From: Bacteroidia bacterium
GTDB taxonomy: Bacteria > Bacteroidota > Bacteroidia > NS11-12g > UBA955
Assembly: GCA_023228875.1 (NCBI GenBank)
Contig: JALOAG010000004.1
Coordinates: 57,501-121,500 of the forward strand
Length of the DNA: 64,000 nucleotides
Direction of reading: 5' to 3'
The notes under the pieces were generated by a model that worked only from the letters and a program-made list of their open reading frames with translations, was not told the DNA's origin and did no database searches. The position numbers and the translations under genes are program-made. Positions 1 through 9,063 of the stretch are shown here, in pieces. The stretch's first letter is position 1, and each line of letters starts with the position of its first letter.

Positions 1-1092
1 AGAAGCAGACAGGTTGATGATGTGATTAGGTTGTATTCAGACTTTGTTTCATCAGGTATAAATACATATTATATCAAGACAGCTTTTTTTGATGAAAAAA
101 TTGTTTTTACAGATAATCAATTCAATGAATATCATAACCATGCCCAAACAATCGTAATGGATTTCAGCAAGAAATGGAGGTTAGGTCTTGCAGGGAGATT
201 GACTTTTGGAATAAATGAAACACTTAACAAAGGTATTGTTAAAGAATATAATGGTATTAGGTTTCAAAATCTTTTTTCAGGGTTCATCTCGTATGAAAAT
301 AAGTATAAAAAGCTTCATTATACTTTCTCACTTAGAGAGCAATTACATAATGCAGAAATACTTCTACCCGCTCCATCCATTGAGTTCTTTAGTTTCTTAA
401 CTCCTAAAATGAAGATTAGGATGAACTCAGGGTTGTCATATAGGGTTTCGACTTTTAATGATTTATATTGGACACCTGGTGGCAACCAAGCATTGCTCAA
501 TGAGACAGCATTCAAGAATGAAATAGGATTTGATTATATTCAGAGAAAATTAAAATTCAATTTTAGCATCTATTATAATGAAATAAGTAATCTTATTGTA
601 TGGATGGATAATGGCAGCTTTTGGGAGGCAGAGAATTTAAGAGGAGCAAGAGTTTTGGGAACAGAAATAAATGTAAAAACCCTCTTAATTGATAGGCGTA
701 AGACTCAATTAATATTGGGTGTGTTTGCAAGTCTAAATCATTCTGTATATACTAAAACAGAAATCGGAAATAGAGATATTAAAGGTAATCAATTAATATT
801 TATACCTATTGAGATGGGAAATGCTTATGCTGATTTTCAATTTAATAGATTCAGTATTGGCATTAGCGATAATTATACCGGTAAAAGGTTTATCTCAACA
901 GATAATAGCAGCTTTCTCAATACATACAATTTAGTTGATATTAAGACAAGCTATAAATATCAGCACGATAAAAGTCAAGGTGAAATAGGATTTTCTGTTA
1001 ATAACGTTTTTAATACTCCTTATGAACTATTTAAAGGCAGACCGATGCAAGGGAGGAGTTATAGGGTCTATCTAATTTTAAAAATCAATTAA
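1..1092 (+). CDS. TonB-dependent outer-membrane receptor, C-terminal part (cut by left edge)
   Basis: The reading frame is open to base 1, so this is the C-terminal end of a longer gene; the GTG at 22 is not a real start. The roughly 360 residues are alternating beta-strands with many aromatic residues, like the barrel of a TonB-dependent receptor. The last strands carry the usual C-terminal pattern, with VNNVFNTPYELFKGRPMQGR followed by the final strand. These receptors bind a scarce ligand at the surface and import it with TonB energy. The downstream genes, including a BtuG-like lipoprotein, suggest cobalamin or a related cofactor as ligand, which is inference. The plug domain, and any cobalamin riboswitch, would lie left of the window. 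Confidence 0.85.
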   Translation, partial: RSRQVDDVIRLYSDFVSSGINTYYIKTAFFDEKIVFTDNQFNEYHNHAQTIVMDFSKKWRLGLAGRLTFGINETLNKGIVKEYNGIRFQNLFSGFISYENKYKKLHYTFSLREQLHNAEILLPAPSIEFFSFLTPKMKIRMNSGLSYRVSTFNDLYWTPGGNQALLNETAFKNEIGFDYIQRKLKFNFSIYYNEISNLIVWMDNGSFWEAENLRGARVLGTEINVKTLLIDRRKTQLILGVFASLNHSVYTKTEIGNRDIKGNQLIFIPIEMGNAYADFQFNRFSIGISDNYTGKRFISTDNSSFLNTYNLVDIKTSYKYQHDKSQGEIGFSVNNVFNTPYELFKGRPMQGRSYRVYLILKIN

Positions 1093-1116
1093 TTAATTTA
1101 ATATAAACAAATCAAA

Positions 1117-2301
1117 ATGAACAAGTTAAGTTTTAAATCAGCATGCCTATTTTTTGTATTAGGCTTTTTTGGAAGTGCTCATGCACAAGATTTTTCAATT
1201 TTAAAAAATTCAATTAGGTTTTGGGTTGGTAGTGGAACTGATTCGGGCGCGGTTGTAGTAACTTTCCCCGGTGAAGGTTTTTCTGACTCAAGCTTCATTT
1301 GGGGAGTGTTGTTTAATGATTCAATTTCAGGTGGTGATATGCTCCAGGCTATTGAAATGGAAGATGTTAATTTTGATTTCAAAAATCTTGGCGGATTTCT
1401 TGATTCGGTAAATTATAATAATCATTCAGGATATAATGCGGTAAATAATTTTTGGTGGAATACATTTAGTTTGAATAATGGAAACTGGGAGTTTAATTCA
1501 GGGTTGACTGCATTTATGCATCAAGAAGGAGTTTATGGAATTTCTTATACCGATTCTGATACAAGCACATGGATGCCAAATAGGTTGCCTACATTAAATC
1601 CAGTGCCTGCATTAAATCCTCAAATTATTAGTGTTGCAGATTTTGACAACAACCAATGGAGATGGTTTGGTGAGGGTAACAGCAAAGCAATTATGGTTAT
1701 TGACTTTGCTCCAAATCTTGAAGGAAAGTCTTTTGCTTTTGGAGTGCAATTTGATGATACTACAACAGGTTTGGAATTACTTCAGAAAATTGCATTTGAA
1801 GATTCCACTTTTCAATTTAATGCTTCAGGTTTTTTAAATGATATTTATTTTCATTCAGATTCCGGAATTGGAGGAGCTCCAAATTATTGGGGTACATGGT
1901 CTGCGACTAACTATGGCAATTGGATTAGTAATATGGGAATATCCACAGTAGTCAAAGACGGAGACTTTTTTGCTTGTACTTATACAGATTTTAATCCAGC
2001 TTTAAGACCTTCATACCCTCAGGTAATTCAAGCACCTCAAACAGGCAATACTTCAATAGTAGAAACAGAAAAGACTGGTGTACAAGTGTACCCGAATCCT
2101 TTTAATTCACAGTTCACTATTGAGTTGGAAGGCAGTGAGAATGCTTCAATTACTATTTTTACAATTGAAGGTAAAGAAATGGTAAATACTCAATTTGCTG
2201 CTTCAACAACAATTTCAACTTCTGATTGGAATGCGGGTATTTATATTGGAAGGATTGAGAGTAAAAGCAGGGTCATGATTATCAGAATCATCAAAGAGTA
2301 A
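1117..2301 (+). CDS. Secreted protein with two tandem homologous modules and a T9SS type A domain
   Basis: This 394-residue protein starts with a clear signal peptide (residues 1-24, ending AHA-Q). Two related modules follow, at about residues 30-152 and 180-305. Each has a Gly-rich strand (VGSGTDSGAVVV; FGEGNSKAIMVI), a 'WGV/FGV..F.D....G...L..I' segment, a 'GGFL/SGFL' turn, a Trp-rich stretch (NFWWNTFS; PNYWGTWS) and a SYTD or TYTD end. The last 75 residues (VYPNPFNSQF...GIYIGRI) are a T9SS sorting domain. It lies 24 bp after the TonB receptor and 14 bp before the next gene, so it is probably co-transcribed. I recall similar modules near cobalamin transport genes in other phyla but cannot confirm this here. 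The molecular function is unknown. Confidence 0.8.
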   Translation: MNKLSFKSACLFFVLGFFGSAHAQDFSILKNSIRFWVGSGTDSGAVVVTFPGEGFSDSSFIWGVLFNDSISGGDMLQAIEMEDVNFDFKNLGGFLDSVNYNNHSGYNAVNNFWWNTFSLNNGNWEFNSGLTAFMHQEGVYGISYTDSDTSTWMPNRLPTLNPVPALNPQIISVADFDNNQWRWFGEGNSKAIMVIDFAPNLEGKSFAFGVQFDDTTTGLELLQKIAFEDSTFQFNASGFLNDIYFHSDSGIGGAPNYWGTWSATNYGNWISNMGISTVVKDGDFFACTYTDFNPALRPSYPQVIQAPQTGNTSIVETEKTGVQVYPNPFNSQFTIELEGSENASITIFTIEGKEMVNTQFAASTTISTSDWNAGIYIGRIESKSRVMIIRIIKE

Positions 2302-2315
2302 TCTACAATCTATTT

Positions 2316-3305
2316 ATGTTAAAGTTGATATTGCCAAAGTTGTTTGTACTTACTGTCCTAGCGTTTGTTTATTGCAATGCAGGTGCACAGTTTGATCCTG
2401 CTGCGGGAGTTGCAGGAAGTAAAGCCTTACACGCTGATTCGACAATCTTTGTCTCTTGGGTAAACAGTTGTGAAGTCGAGAGAGGGAAGTTGAATATTGC
2501 AGACACATCTAATGCCCTTGCTTCTTATGGAGATGAAGTGAATGCAAACGGCAAGTCTGATGGTGCTGTTGTAAGTTTGGGAGATGGAGGTATTGCTACC
2601 TTATATTTCTCTCCTGCAATAGTGAATGGACCCGGAGCAGATTTTGCAGTTTTTGAAAATTCATTTTCAGATACTTATCTTGAATTAGCATTTGTTGAGG
2701 TCAGTTCTGATGGAGAGCACTTTGTGAGGTTTCCTGCTGTCTCTAATACTGATACATCAGCACAGGTAAACAGTTTTGGCAATATTGATCCAACCAAAAT
2801 ATATAATCTAGCAGGTAAGTACAGAGTGTTTTATGGAACCCCCTTTGACTTAGAAGAACTAAAGGACTCTCAGGGTTTAGACATCAACAAAATTACACAT
2901 GTACGAGTGGTTGATGTTATTGGCACAATTGACTCAAACTTTTGCACAAGAGATAGCAGAAGCATTAAGGTTAATGATCCTTATCCTACAGCATTTGAAT
3001 CAGGAGGGTTTGACTTAGATGCAGTTGGTGTGATTTATAATGAGAATACCTATACCGGTATAAATGTGGTCTCTGAGCCTTATATTACTTTTCCAAGTAT
3101 AATGTTACCTAACACACAAATTGAGTTAAATTTTAAAGAGAGCTTACAGTTTCAAGTTTATGACGCTTCAGGAAAGACAATTCTAACACAGGAAAGGTAT
3201 TCAAATAGCATTGTAGTTCAATTTGAAAAAATGGGTGTATATATAATAAGATGGAGAGCCAAATCAGGTATTGTTGGAACTCAAAAGGTAATAGTGAAAA
3301 AATGA
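2316..3305 (+). CDS. Secreted surface protein of the cobalamin-locus type, T9SS-like C-terminus
   Basis: This 329-residue protein has a signal peptide (about residues 1-24, ending NAGA-Q). The core includes VVSLGDGGIATLYF, GPGADFAVFENSF, LELAFVEVSSDGEHFVRFP, THVRVVDVIG and SGGFDLDAVGVIY. I recognise this set as the 'cell surface protein' family often found beside BtuB-like receptors and BtuG-like propellers in Bacteroidota. The C-terminus (FQVYDASGKTIL...GVYIIRW...VIVKK) resembles a type A T9SS sorting domain, although the YPNP signature is absent. The stop codon overlaps the start of the next gene (ATGA, 4 bp), indicating translational coupling. A role in ligand capture at the surface is inferred from context. 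Confidence 0.8.
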   Translation: MLKLILPKLFVLTVLAFVYCNAGAQFDPAAGVAGSKALHADSTIFVSWVNSCEVERGKLNIADTSNALASYGDEVNANGKSDGAVVSLGDGGIATLYFSPAIVNGPGADFAVFENSFSDTYLELAFVEVSSDGEHFVRFPAVSNTDTSAQVNSFGNIDPTKIYNLAGKYRVFYGTPFDLEELKDSQGLDINKITHVRVVDVIGTIDSNFCTRDSRSIKVNDPYPTAFESGGFDLDAVGVIYNENTYTGINVVSEPYITFPSIMLPNTQIELNFKESLQFQVYDASGKTILTQERYSNSIVVQFEKMGVYIIRWRAKSGIVGTQKVIVKK

Positions 3306-4297
3306 AAAAGGTAATTATCTTCCTGTCGGTATTGACTTTATTAATTACTTCATGTAAAAAAGAAGTAAAAAAAGAACAGACGATACCATCAAGCGACCAA
3401 AGAGTAATTGTAATCAATGAGGGAAATTTTGGATGGGGTAATGCAGACTTTGGGGTGTATGATCCAACAAGTAAAGAGTATCAAGATCACGTATTTGAAA
3501 CTATAAATAAACGACCGTTGGGTGATGTGCTGCAATCAGCAATTATTCATAAAGACGAAATGTTTCTTGTGATTAACAATTCAGGGACGATAGAAGTGGT
3601 TGATAAGATTAATTTTAAGCATAAACGAACACTTTCGAATCTGGGAACGCCAAGATATTTAGCTGTAATTGAAGGAACAGATGAGGCTTACCTGAGTGAT
3701 ACCTATTCTAATAAAGTAAGCAGGATAAATCTTAAAACAGGTAAAATATTATCTCAAACACCTGCATTCGGTTGGTTGGATAGGATTGTTTCAATTAATT
3801 ATAAGACTTATTTAGTTCCCAGTCTTATATCTCATGTTGTTTATTTTATTTCTTCAGAAAATAATTCAGTAATTGACAGTATAAAGTTTGAAGGTGATTT
3901 GGGGAAAATACAAGTATTTAATGATAAGGTTTATTTGTTAGAGAGACTAACAGGTAAGTCTGTAATTTGGGAAATTAATGAGAATAAAGAACTGAATCCA
4001 TTTCTTGAACAAGAAGATGCCAATATAGAATTATTTGATATGACCTCAGATGGCTGTTTCGTTCTTTCTGAAGGTAAATTATCTATATACGAGGATTCTC
4101 ATTTTTCATCGTTGACCTCATTGCCTGCAACCGGTAAGTATTATACCATGAACTACGACAACAGGTCCAAACTTTTATATATTGCAGATGTGAGAGATTA
4201 TGTCAGAAAGGGATTGGTATTTGTAATTAATAAACAAGGTTCTATAAATGCTCAAGTGGAAGTAGGTACTATACCAAATGGATTTTTATTTGAGTAA
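3302..4297 (+). CDS. BtuG-like surface lipoprotein, YncE-type beta-propeller
   Basis: The start is set at the ATG at 3302, which overlaps the previous stop codon and gives a standard lipoprotein signal with the lipobox LITSC (acylated Cys at residue 18). An upstream GTG at 3251 would lie inside the preceding gene and spoil the signal. The mature part begins with VIVINEGNFGWGNADFGVYD, which resembles the opening blade of the DUF5074/YncE-like propellers to which BtuG belongs. Repeated 'I..VD..N.K....L' and 'Y.SD..SNKVS.INL.TG' blade motifs follow. In Bacteroides, BtuG is a surface lipoprotein that binds vitamin B12 tightly and passes it to BtuB; the same role here is inferred from similarity and position. 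The exact ligand is unproven. Confidence 0.78.
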   Translation: MKKVIIFLSVLTLLITSCKKEVKKEQTIPSSDQRVIVINEGNFGWGNADFGVYDPTSKEYQDHVFETINKRPLGDVLQSAIIHKDEMFLVINNSGTIEVVDKINFKHKRTLSNLGTPRYLAVIEGTDEAYLSDTYSNKVSRINLKTGKILSQTPAFGWLDRIVSINYKTYLVPSLISHVVYFISSENNSVIDSIKFEGDLGKIQVFNDKVYLLERLTGKSVIWEINENKELNPFLEQEDANIELFDMTSDGCFVLSEGKLSIYEDSHFSSLTSLPATGKYYTMNYDNRSKLLYIADVRDYVRKGLVFVINKQGSINAQVEVGTIPNGFLFE

Positions 4298-4403
4298 AAA
4301 TTTATCGAATAAGTCTCTAAGTCGTAAATAGCTGAAATTTAATAATATGCCCTAACCCTGGATATAATAATGTTTCCTTTTTTTTAAAATAAGCGATTAA
4401 AAG

Positions 4404-4435
4404 TTTGGATTTGTCTATCATAGAATCTACATTTG
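4404..4435 (+). promoter_or_regulatory. Bacteroidota-type promoter before the first giant surface protein
   Basis: TTTG at 4404-4407, a 20-bp spacer, then TACATTTG at 4428-4435 match the Bacteroidota consensus (TTTG, 19-21 bp, TAnnTTTG). Transcription would start near 4442, giving a leader of about 27 nt to the ATG at 4469. It also shows that the upstream in-frame TTG at 4433 lies inside the promoter and is not a start. Confidence 0.65.
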
Positions 4436-4468
4436 CCGTTGTATAACCGACAAATAAATATTAATATT

Positions 4469-7400
4469 ATGATAAAACGTTACAAAATCAATGGAATTCG
4501 AGCATTAGTAGTGGGAGGGATTGCCGGTCTTGTTTCTCTAATGCCATCTCAAGTTAAGGCGGCACTCAGTTCCGGTACTGCATATACAATTGATGCGGGT
4601 CAGGCAGCCAGTGCTACAAACTATCACAACTTTCAATCATTCTTTAATGATATCTATATTGGCTCGAGGACTGATGGTGGTCCGGCACAAGGTCCCGGAG
4701 TAAGCGGAGCAGGCGATATAGAAGTGAATGTTGCACCCGGAGCTACTTTTACCGAGCAAGTTACTGTTTACCAACACGCATCTTTATCAGCCAGCAGAAG
4801 GGTTGTTATTAAAGGGAATAAGGCAACATTGACCTACAATGCTACCAATAGTTCAATTCGTCATACAATTTGGATGAACGGAGCAGATTATTACACCTTT
4901 GAAGACCTAAGTATTATTGGTACCAATGCAAACTATGCTTATGTGGTAAGACTGTCAGGTCAGGCAAATTATAATATTTTCAGGAACTGCACCATTGCAG
5001 CACCGAATTATAATTATGCGAATATTACTTCCGGTAGTCCGACTAGTAGCTGGTCAAACACAACAATGAGTAGTGCTTTGGTTGCGTTCACGAGTTCTGC
5101 AAATAACTTACCCTCAACAAACAGTGAAATCAATGGACTAGGCAATCTTTTTGAGAATAATATATTAACCGGTCCTCCGGATGGTTCCAGTTTGGTAGGT
5201 CCTACCTATGGTATTTTTGAGTTAGGAAGTACCTCAAGTGCAGCCGGAGAGAATGAATACATTGGAAACCAAATAAAGAATATCAGTGCGTGCGGTTATC
5301 TTTCAACGTATAATAGTGGGGGTAAATTCAATAATAATATTATTACACGTAACCTCACTTCTAATTTTCAGGGTGTAATAAGTAGAACTTATTTTTATGG
5401 CATGCACTACTATCGTCCGTATCTTTCAATATTTCCTGCTAAGGATATTGAAATAATGGGAAATGAAGTCAAAGAGATAGGTAAAATTCTACAAAACAAT
5501 GCATACCAGTTTTATGGAATTAGTATAGTGTATGCAAATGGCAATAGTTCCTCCTCAAATCAGGGATATGGTGGTAGTAATGTGTTTAGAGTGGAGGGTA
5601 ACTACATCCATGATAATGCTGCCGGGTCTTCATACACAACGAGTGCATATATGTATCAGTTCTATATATACTATTCACAAGCTGTGTTGATGGTGAACAA
5701 TATTTTTGCAAATAACCATGCCTTCTCAAATTATAGTTCACCAAGCAGCAGATATAGTTATAACTATAGTTATTGGATGTATAATACCGGTGAAATTGTC
5801 AATAATACTTTTTACAGGAAACTTGATTATAATAATCAGTTATATGGCAGTGTTGACTATTTGTATTTTTATGGTAGTACCTATAGTTATACAAATCCCA
5901 GCCAGCCGTATAAAGAGCAAAATAATTTGTTCAACAATATTGTATTCTATGACATAACAGGCACAACCGGTTATAATAACAATTATGTACCGAATTTGTA
6001 TTATTGGTCAAGTGTAAAGAATAATTCATTTTATCAGAATTTAAAGCAAGCAAACTATAATGCACAGATTTATTATGCATATTATGTTGGCGGGTCATTA
6101 GGCAGCCCATATAATTTGATTACTGTAAAGGACCTAAACAATATGAATAAATGTGCAGACAATATCTGGGCAGATCCCAAGTTTGTAGATCCTGATAATG
6201 GCAATTTTATTCCTACTAATCCCGAGCTCAAATCTGCCGGGATGAACTACACCTCTACGGCATATCCAAGTGGAATTACCACAGATATAAACGGAGACAG
6301 CCGTAATCCGCTAAAGCCATCCATAGGAGCAATAGAGCCCTATTTTGAGTTTTCTATCAGCGGAGACTTTAATGGCGGGGTGTATAATATATGTGGAGGA
6401 GATAAAGCACCATTGTCCGGTTCTGTAAAAAGTGCATTGACATTTAACTTCCCCGGTGGTAAAGTGGGCTATAAGTTAAACAATAAACCCATTCAGTATT
6501 TTGATTTGCCAACTATTTCAGCCGGAGGCACAGAGAATTTTGATTTTGGTTTAGTTGATTTTTCAGGAGCACCTAAAAATTCGGTTCTTAAGGTATTTAT
6601 TTCTCATCCTGATGACAACCATGCGAACGACACATTGACATTTAATATTAATGTAGAGCGAGGAGCGTATGGAGGTGTAGTAACTATGAATCCTTCAACA
6701 AAAGGATATGCACCCAAGCCGGAAGAAGGCAGAGATTATTGGGTAACCATACCTGATGATGTAATCAAGTTGGATATCAGTGCACCAACAGAGTTTACCA
6801 ATGCAGAATATGGTGTTAAGTATTCAGTAACAGGAGAAGCACATTCCATGTCAGGAGTTTTGTTACCTGCAAGCACATCCACATATAGCCATAATGTAGT
6901 AACCGGAGGTACTTGGTCAATCAATCCTCCAGAGGCTTATGTAGATAGTTTCATAGAAGTTTCTTTAAAACTTCACAATATGCTGTCAGGATGCGATTCA
7001 ATCGTAAAACGTACAGTATTTGTGTCTGCATTTGGCAAACCTGATTTTAAGGATCCACAAGCATGTATGGGAACTCAAGTAGAATTTGAGAATTTATCAA
7101 ATGTTCACAGCGGCTATTTAACCTATGAGTGGGATTTTGGCAATGGACAAACCAGTACCAATACAAACGGAAAAACAGTATATCCGACAGCCGGTACTTA
7201 CCAAGTAACATTAAAGACAACCACATCTGAGTGGAAGTTTGTAAAGAGTATTACCAAAACGATAACCATCGCAGAAGGACCCGTTGCTAATTTTACAGTA
7301 GATAGCAAATGTTTTGGAGCTCCTGTAACTCTTACCAATACGACTACCAGTAATGTAGGCGTTCCGAATTACACATGGGATTTTGGGGATGGACAAAGCA

Positions 7401-8785
7401 GCAATGTTGCCAATCCTACTGTGAATTATGCCGTACAAGGAATGTATGATATTGTATTAACAGCAGAAAAGAACGGATGTTCCACCACAGCAACACAGAC
7501 AGTATCGATGTTTGCGCAACCTGTAGCAGGGTTTAACCTGAGCAGCGGCAGTTGTGCAAATGCACCATTTGAATTTAACAATACTTCTACCGTGAGCCAA
7601 GGAAAGATAGGATATTTGTGGAGTTTAGGCGAAGACAATAATAAGTCCACCCAAAAACACGCAAACTACATGTACAAAACCGCAGGCACCAAAACAGTTA
7701 AGTTAGTAGTGTCATCTGCATTGGGTTGTAGCGATTCCATCACAAAGACAGTTACCGTAGTACCCGGTCCAACCGGAGATTTTACAGTAACCGGAGAATG
7801 TCAAGATGGAGATGTATTATTTGCATCCATAGATCCAAACCTAAGCGGAACAACATACAATTGGACAATTGACGGACAATCCGCAAGTGGAGTAAGTACT
7901 GTTACCAAACAGTTTAGCACAATTGGAACTCGCACAGCATCGCTTACTACAAGTTATCTTAACGGATGTGCTCAAACAGTAGCTAAAAGCTTCGTGATTA
8001 AACCAACACCAAAAGTTGATTTTGTAACCGGAGGTACTATTTGTTCAAATAACGAAGTAATTATTGAAAATAAAACAAAATGGTCTGACGGAAATGTAAC
8101 ATATACTTGGGACTTAGGTGATGGAAACACCTCTGTAAAACAACATCCTACACATACTTATTCAAATGCAGGAAATATTAATGTGAAATTAACTGCTAAT
8201 ATTGTTAATGGCTGTTCTGATGAAATTACCAAAACCCTTACAGTGAATCCTGCCCCAAATAGATGTCAGTTTGTAATAGATTTTGATGGTTCTAAGGGAT
8301 TAAGAGCATATAATTTCGAGCCAACAGATGGAAATAATACAGGAGCAGAATCAGGGGTAACATATACTTGGTATTTTGGAACAGGAGCTAGTAATCAAGC
8401 CTCAAAGGGTGAATATGTTTATTCACATGATGGTCAGTACACTGTAACGATGAGAGCTAAAACAGCATCCGGTTGCGAATGTGAATCAACACAAACGCTG
8501 ACCATAGATAGAACAAGCGTTAATGATGTTGTTGGAAACATAGGGTTCAATGTATATCCTAATCCAAGTACAGGTGTATTTACTATTGCAATTGCAGAAC
8601 CTGCACAGAATGGAACAATTGAGGTATTTGATGTAATTGGAAATAAATTAGCAAATTACACTTATGCTGAAATGATGTCCATGAATTGGACTATTGATTT
8701 GTCTTCAGAAAGCAATGGAATCTATTTAATCAGATATTCTTCTGCAAACCAAACTATCACTAAAAAAATTAAGTTAGTAAAATAA
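4469..8785 (+). CDS. Giant T9SS surface protein: beta-helix region plus six PKD domains (paralog 1)
   Basis: The start is the ATG at 4469 (MIKRYKING), which gives a hydrophobic signal peptide ending near VKAA. The protein has 1438 residues. Residues of about 30-600 look like a right-handed parallel beta-helix, with many N-I/F-N turns such as NNIFANN, NNTFYR and NNIVFYD and a marked Tyr/Ser/Asn bias. A linker region includes KDINGDSRNPLKPSIGAIEP-like sequence. Six PKD-type domains follow, with cores such as YEWDFGNGQTS, YTWDFGDGQSS and YTWDLGDGNTS. The end (VYPNPSTGVF...GIYLIRY) is a T9SS type A sorting domain. A role as surface adhesin or matrix protein is likely but unproven; no catalytic motif is visible. 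The next gene is a full-length paralog. Confidence 0.85.
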   Translation: MIKRYKINGIRALVVGGIAGLVSLMPSQVKAALSSGTAYTIDAGQAASATNYHNFQSFFNDIYIGSRTDGGPAQGPGVSGAGDIEVNVAPGATFTEQVTVYQHASLSASRRVVIKGNKATLTYNATNSSIRHTIWMNGADYYTFEDLSIIGTNANYAYVVRLSGQANYNIFRNCTIAAPNYNYANITSGSPTSSWSNTTMSSALVAFTSSANNLPSTNSEINGLGNLFENNILTGPPDGSSLVGPTYGIFELGSTSSAAGENEYIGNQIKNISACGYLSTYNSGGKFNNNIITRNLTSNFQGVISRTYFYGMHYYRPYLSIFPAKDIEIMGNEVKEIGKILQNNAYQFYGISIVYANGNSSSSNQGYGGSNVFRVEGNYIHDNAAGSSYTTSAYMYQFYIYYSQAVLMVNNIFANNHAFSNYSSPSSRYSYNYSYWMYNTGEIVNNTFYRKLDYNNQLYGSVDYLYFYGSTYSYTNPSQPYKEQNNLFNNIVFYDITGTTGYNNNYVPNLYYWSSVKNNSFYQNLKQANYNAQIYYAYYVGGSLGSPYNLITVKDLNNMNKCADNIWADPKFVDPDNGNFIPTNPELKSAGMNYTSTAYPSGITTDINGDSRNPLKPSIGAIEPYFEFSISGDFNGGVYNICGGDKAPLSGSVKSALTFNFPGGKVGYKLNNKPIQYFDLPTISAGGTENFDFGLVDFSGAPKNSVLKVFISHPDDNHANDTLTFNINVERGAYGGVVTMNPSTKGYAPKPEEGRDYWVTIPDDVIKLDISAPTEFTNAEYGVKYSVTGEAHSMSGVLLPASTSTYSHNVVTGGTWSINPPEAYVDSFIEVSLKLHNMLSGCDSIVKRTVFVSAFGKPDFKDPQACMGTQVEFENLSNVHSGYLTYEWDFGNGQTSTNTNGKTVYPTAGTYQVTLKTTTSEWKFVKSITKTITIAEGPVANFTVDSKCFGAPVTLTNTTTSNVGVPNYTWDFGDGQSSNVANPTVNYAVQGMYDIVLTAEKNGCSTTATQTVSMFAQPVAGFNLSSGSCANAPFEFNNTSTVSQGKIGYLWSLGEDNNKSTQKHANYMYKTAGTKTVKLVVSSALGCSDSITKTVTVVPGPTGDFTVTGECQDGDVLFASIDPNLSGTTYNWTIDGQSASGVSTVTKQFSTIGTRTASLTTSYLNGCAQTVAKSFVIKPTPKVDFVTGGTICSNNEVIIENKTKWSDGNVTYTWDLGDGNTSVKQHPTHTYSNAGNINVKLTANIVNGCSDEITKTLTVNPAPNRCQFVIDFDGSKGLRAYNFEPTDGNNTGAESGVTYTWYFGTGASNQASKGEYVYSHDGQYTVTMRAKTASGCECESTQTLTIDRTSVNDVVGNIGFNVYPNPSTGVFTIAIAEPAQNGTIEVFDVIGNKLANYTYAEMMSMNWTIDLSSESNGIYLIRYSSANQTITKKIKLVK

Positions 8786-8804
8786 TTTTAGACAGCTACC
8801 TGAT

Positions 8805-8839
8805 AAAAAGACCCACTGATTACAGTGGGTCTTTTTTTT
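8805..8839 (+). terminator. Rho-independent terminator after paralog 1
   Basis: A long perfect stem, AAAAAGACCCACTG (8805-8818) pairing with CAGTGGGTCTTTTT (8823-8836), encloses an ATTA loop and runs into a T-tract. It lies 20 bp after the stop of the first giant paralog, so the second paralog needs its own promoter. Confidence 0.9.
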
Positions 8840-9025
8840 GGAAAAAAATTTATGAGATAATACATGCAATTATTGAGTCGAAAATTGCGTGATAAATATC
8901 ACTCCTTTTAACGGGCTTAAATATACAGAATGTGTTTTTTCAATAGACGAAACGAACGTATTAATATACTAATTTTAAAGTTAAAATAAACACAAAATTT
9001 GTTTTAATCATTTTATTCATTCAAA

Positions 9026-9057
9026 TTTGTTTTCACTTAGATAAGCATATAAATTTA
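9026..9057 (+). promoter_or_regulatory. Possible promoter of the second giant paralog
   Basis: TTTG at 9026-9029, a 20-bp spacer, then TAAATTTA at 9050-9057 (one mismatch to TAnnTTTG). The element ends only 6 bp before the ATG at 9064, so the transcript would be nearly leaderless. The upstream terminator makes some promoter in 8840-9063 necessary, but this assignment is tentative. The rest of that AT-rich gap shows nothing else I recognise. Confidence 0.35.
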
Positions 9058-9063
9058 ATATTT

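Noticed and set aside
4298..4403. A terminator after the BtuG-like gene
   Set aside because: The gap is AT-rich with T-runs, but I found no stable stem before them.
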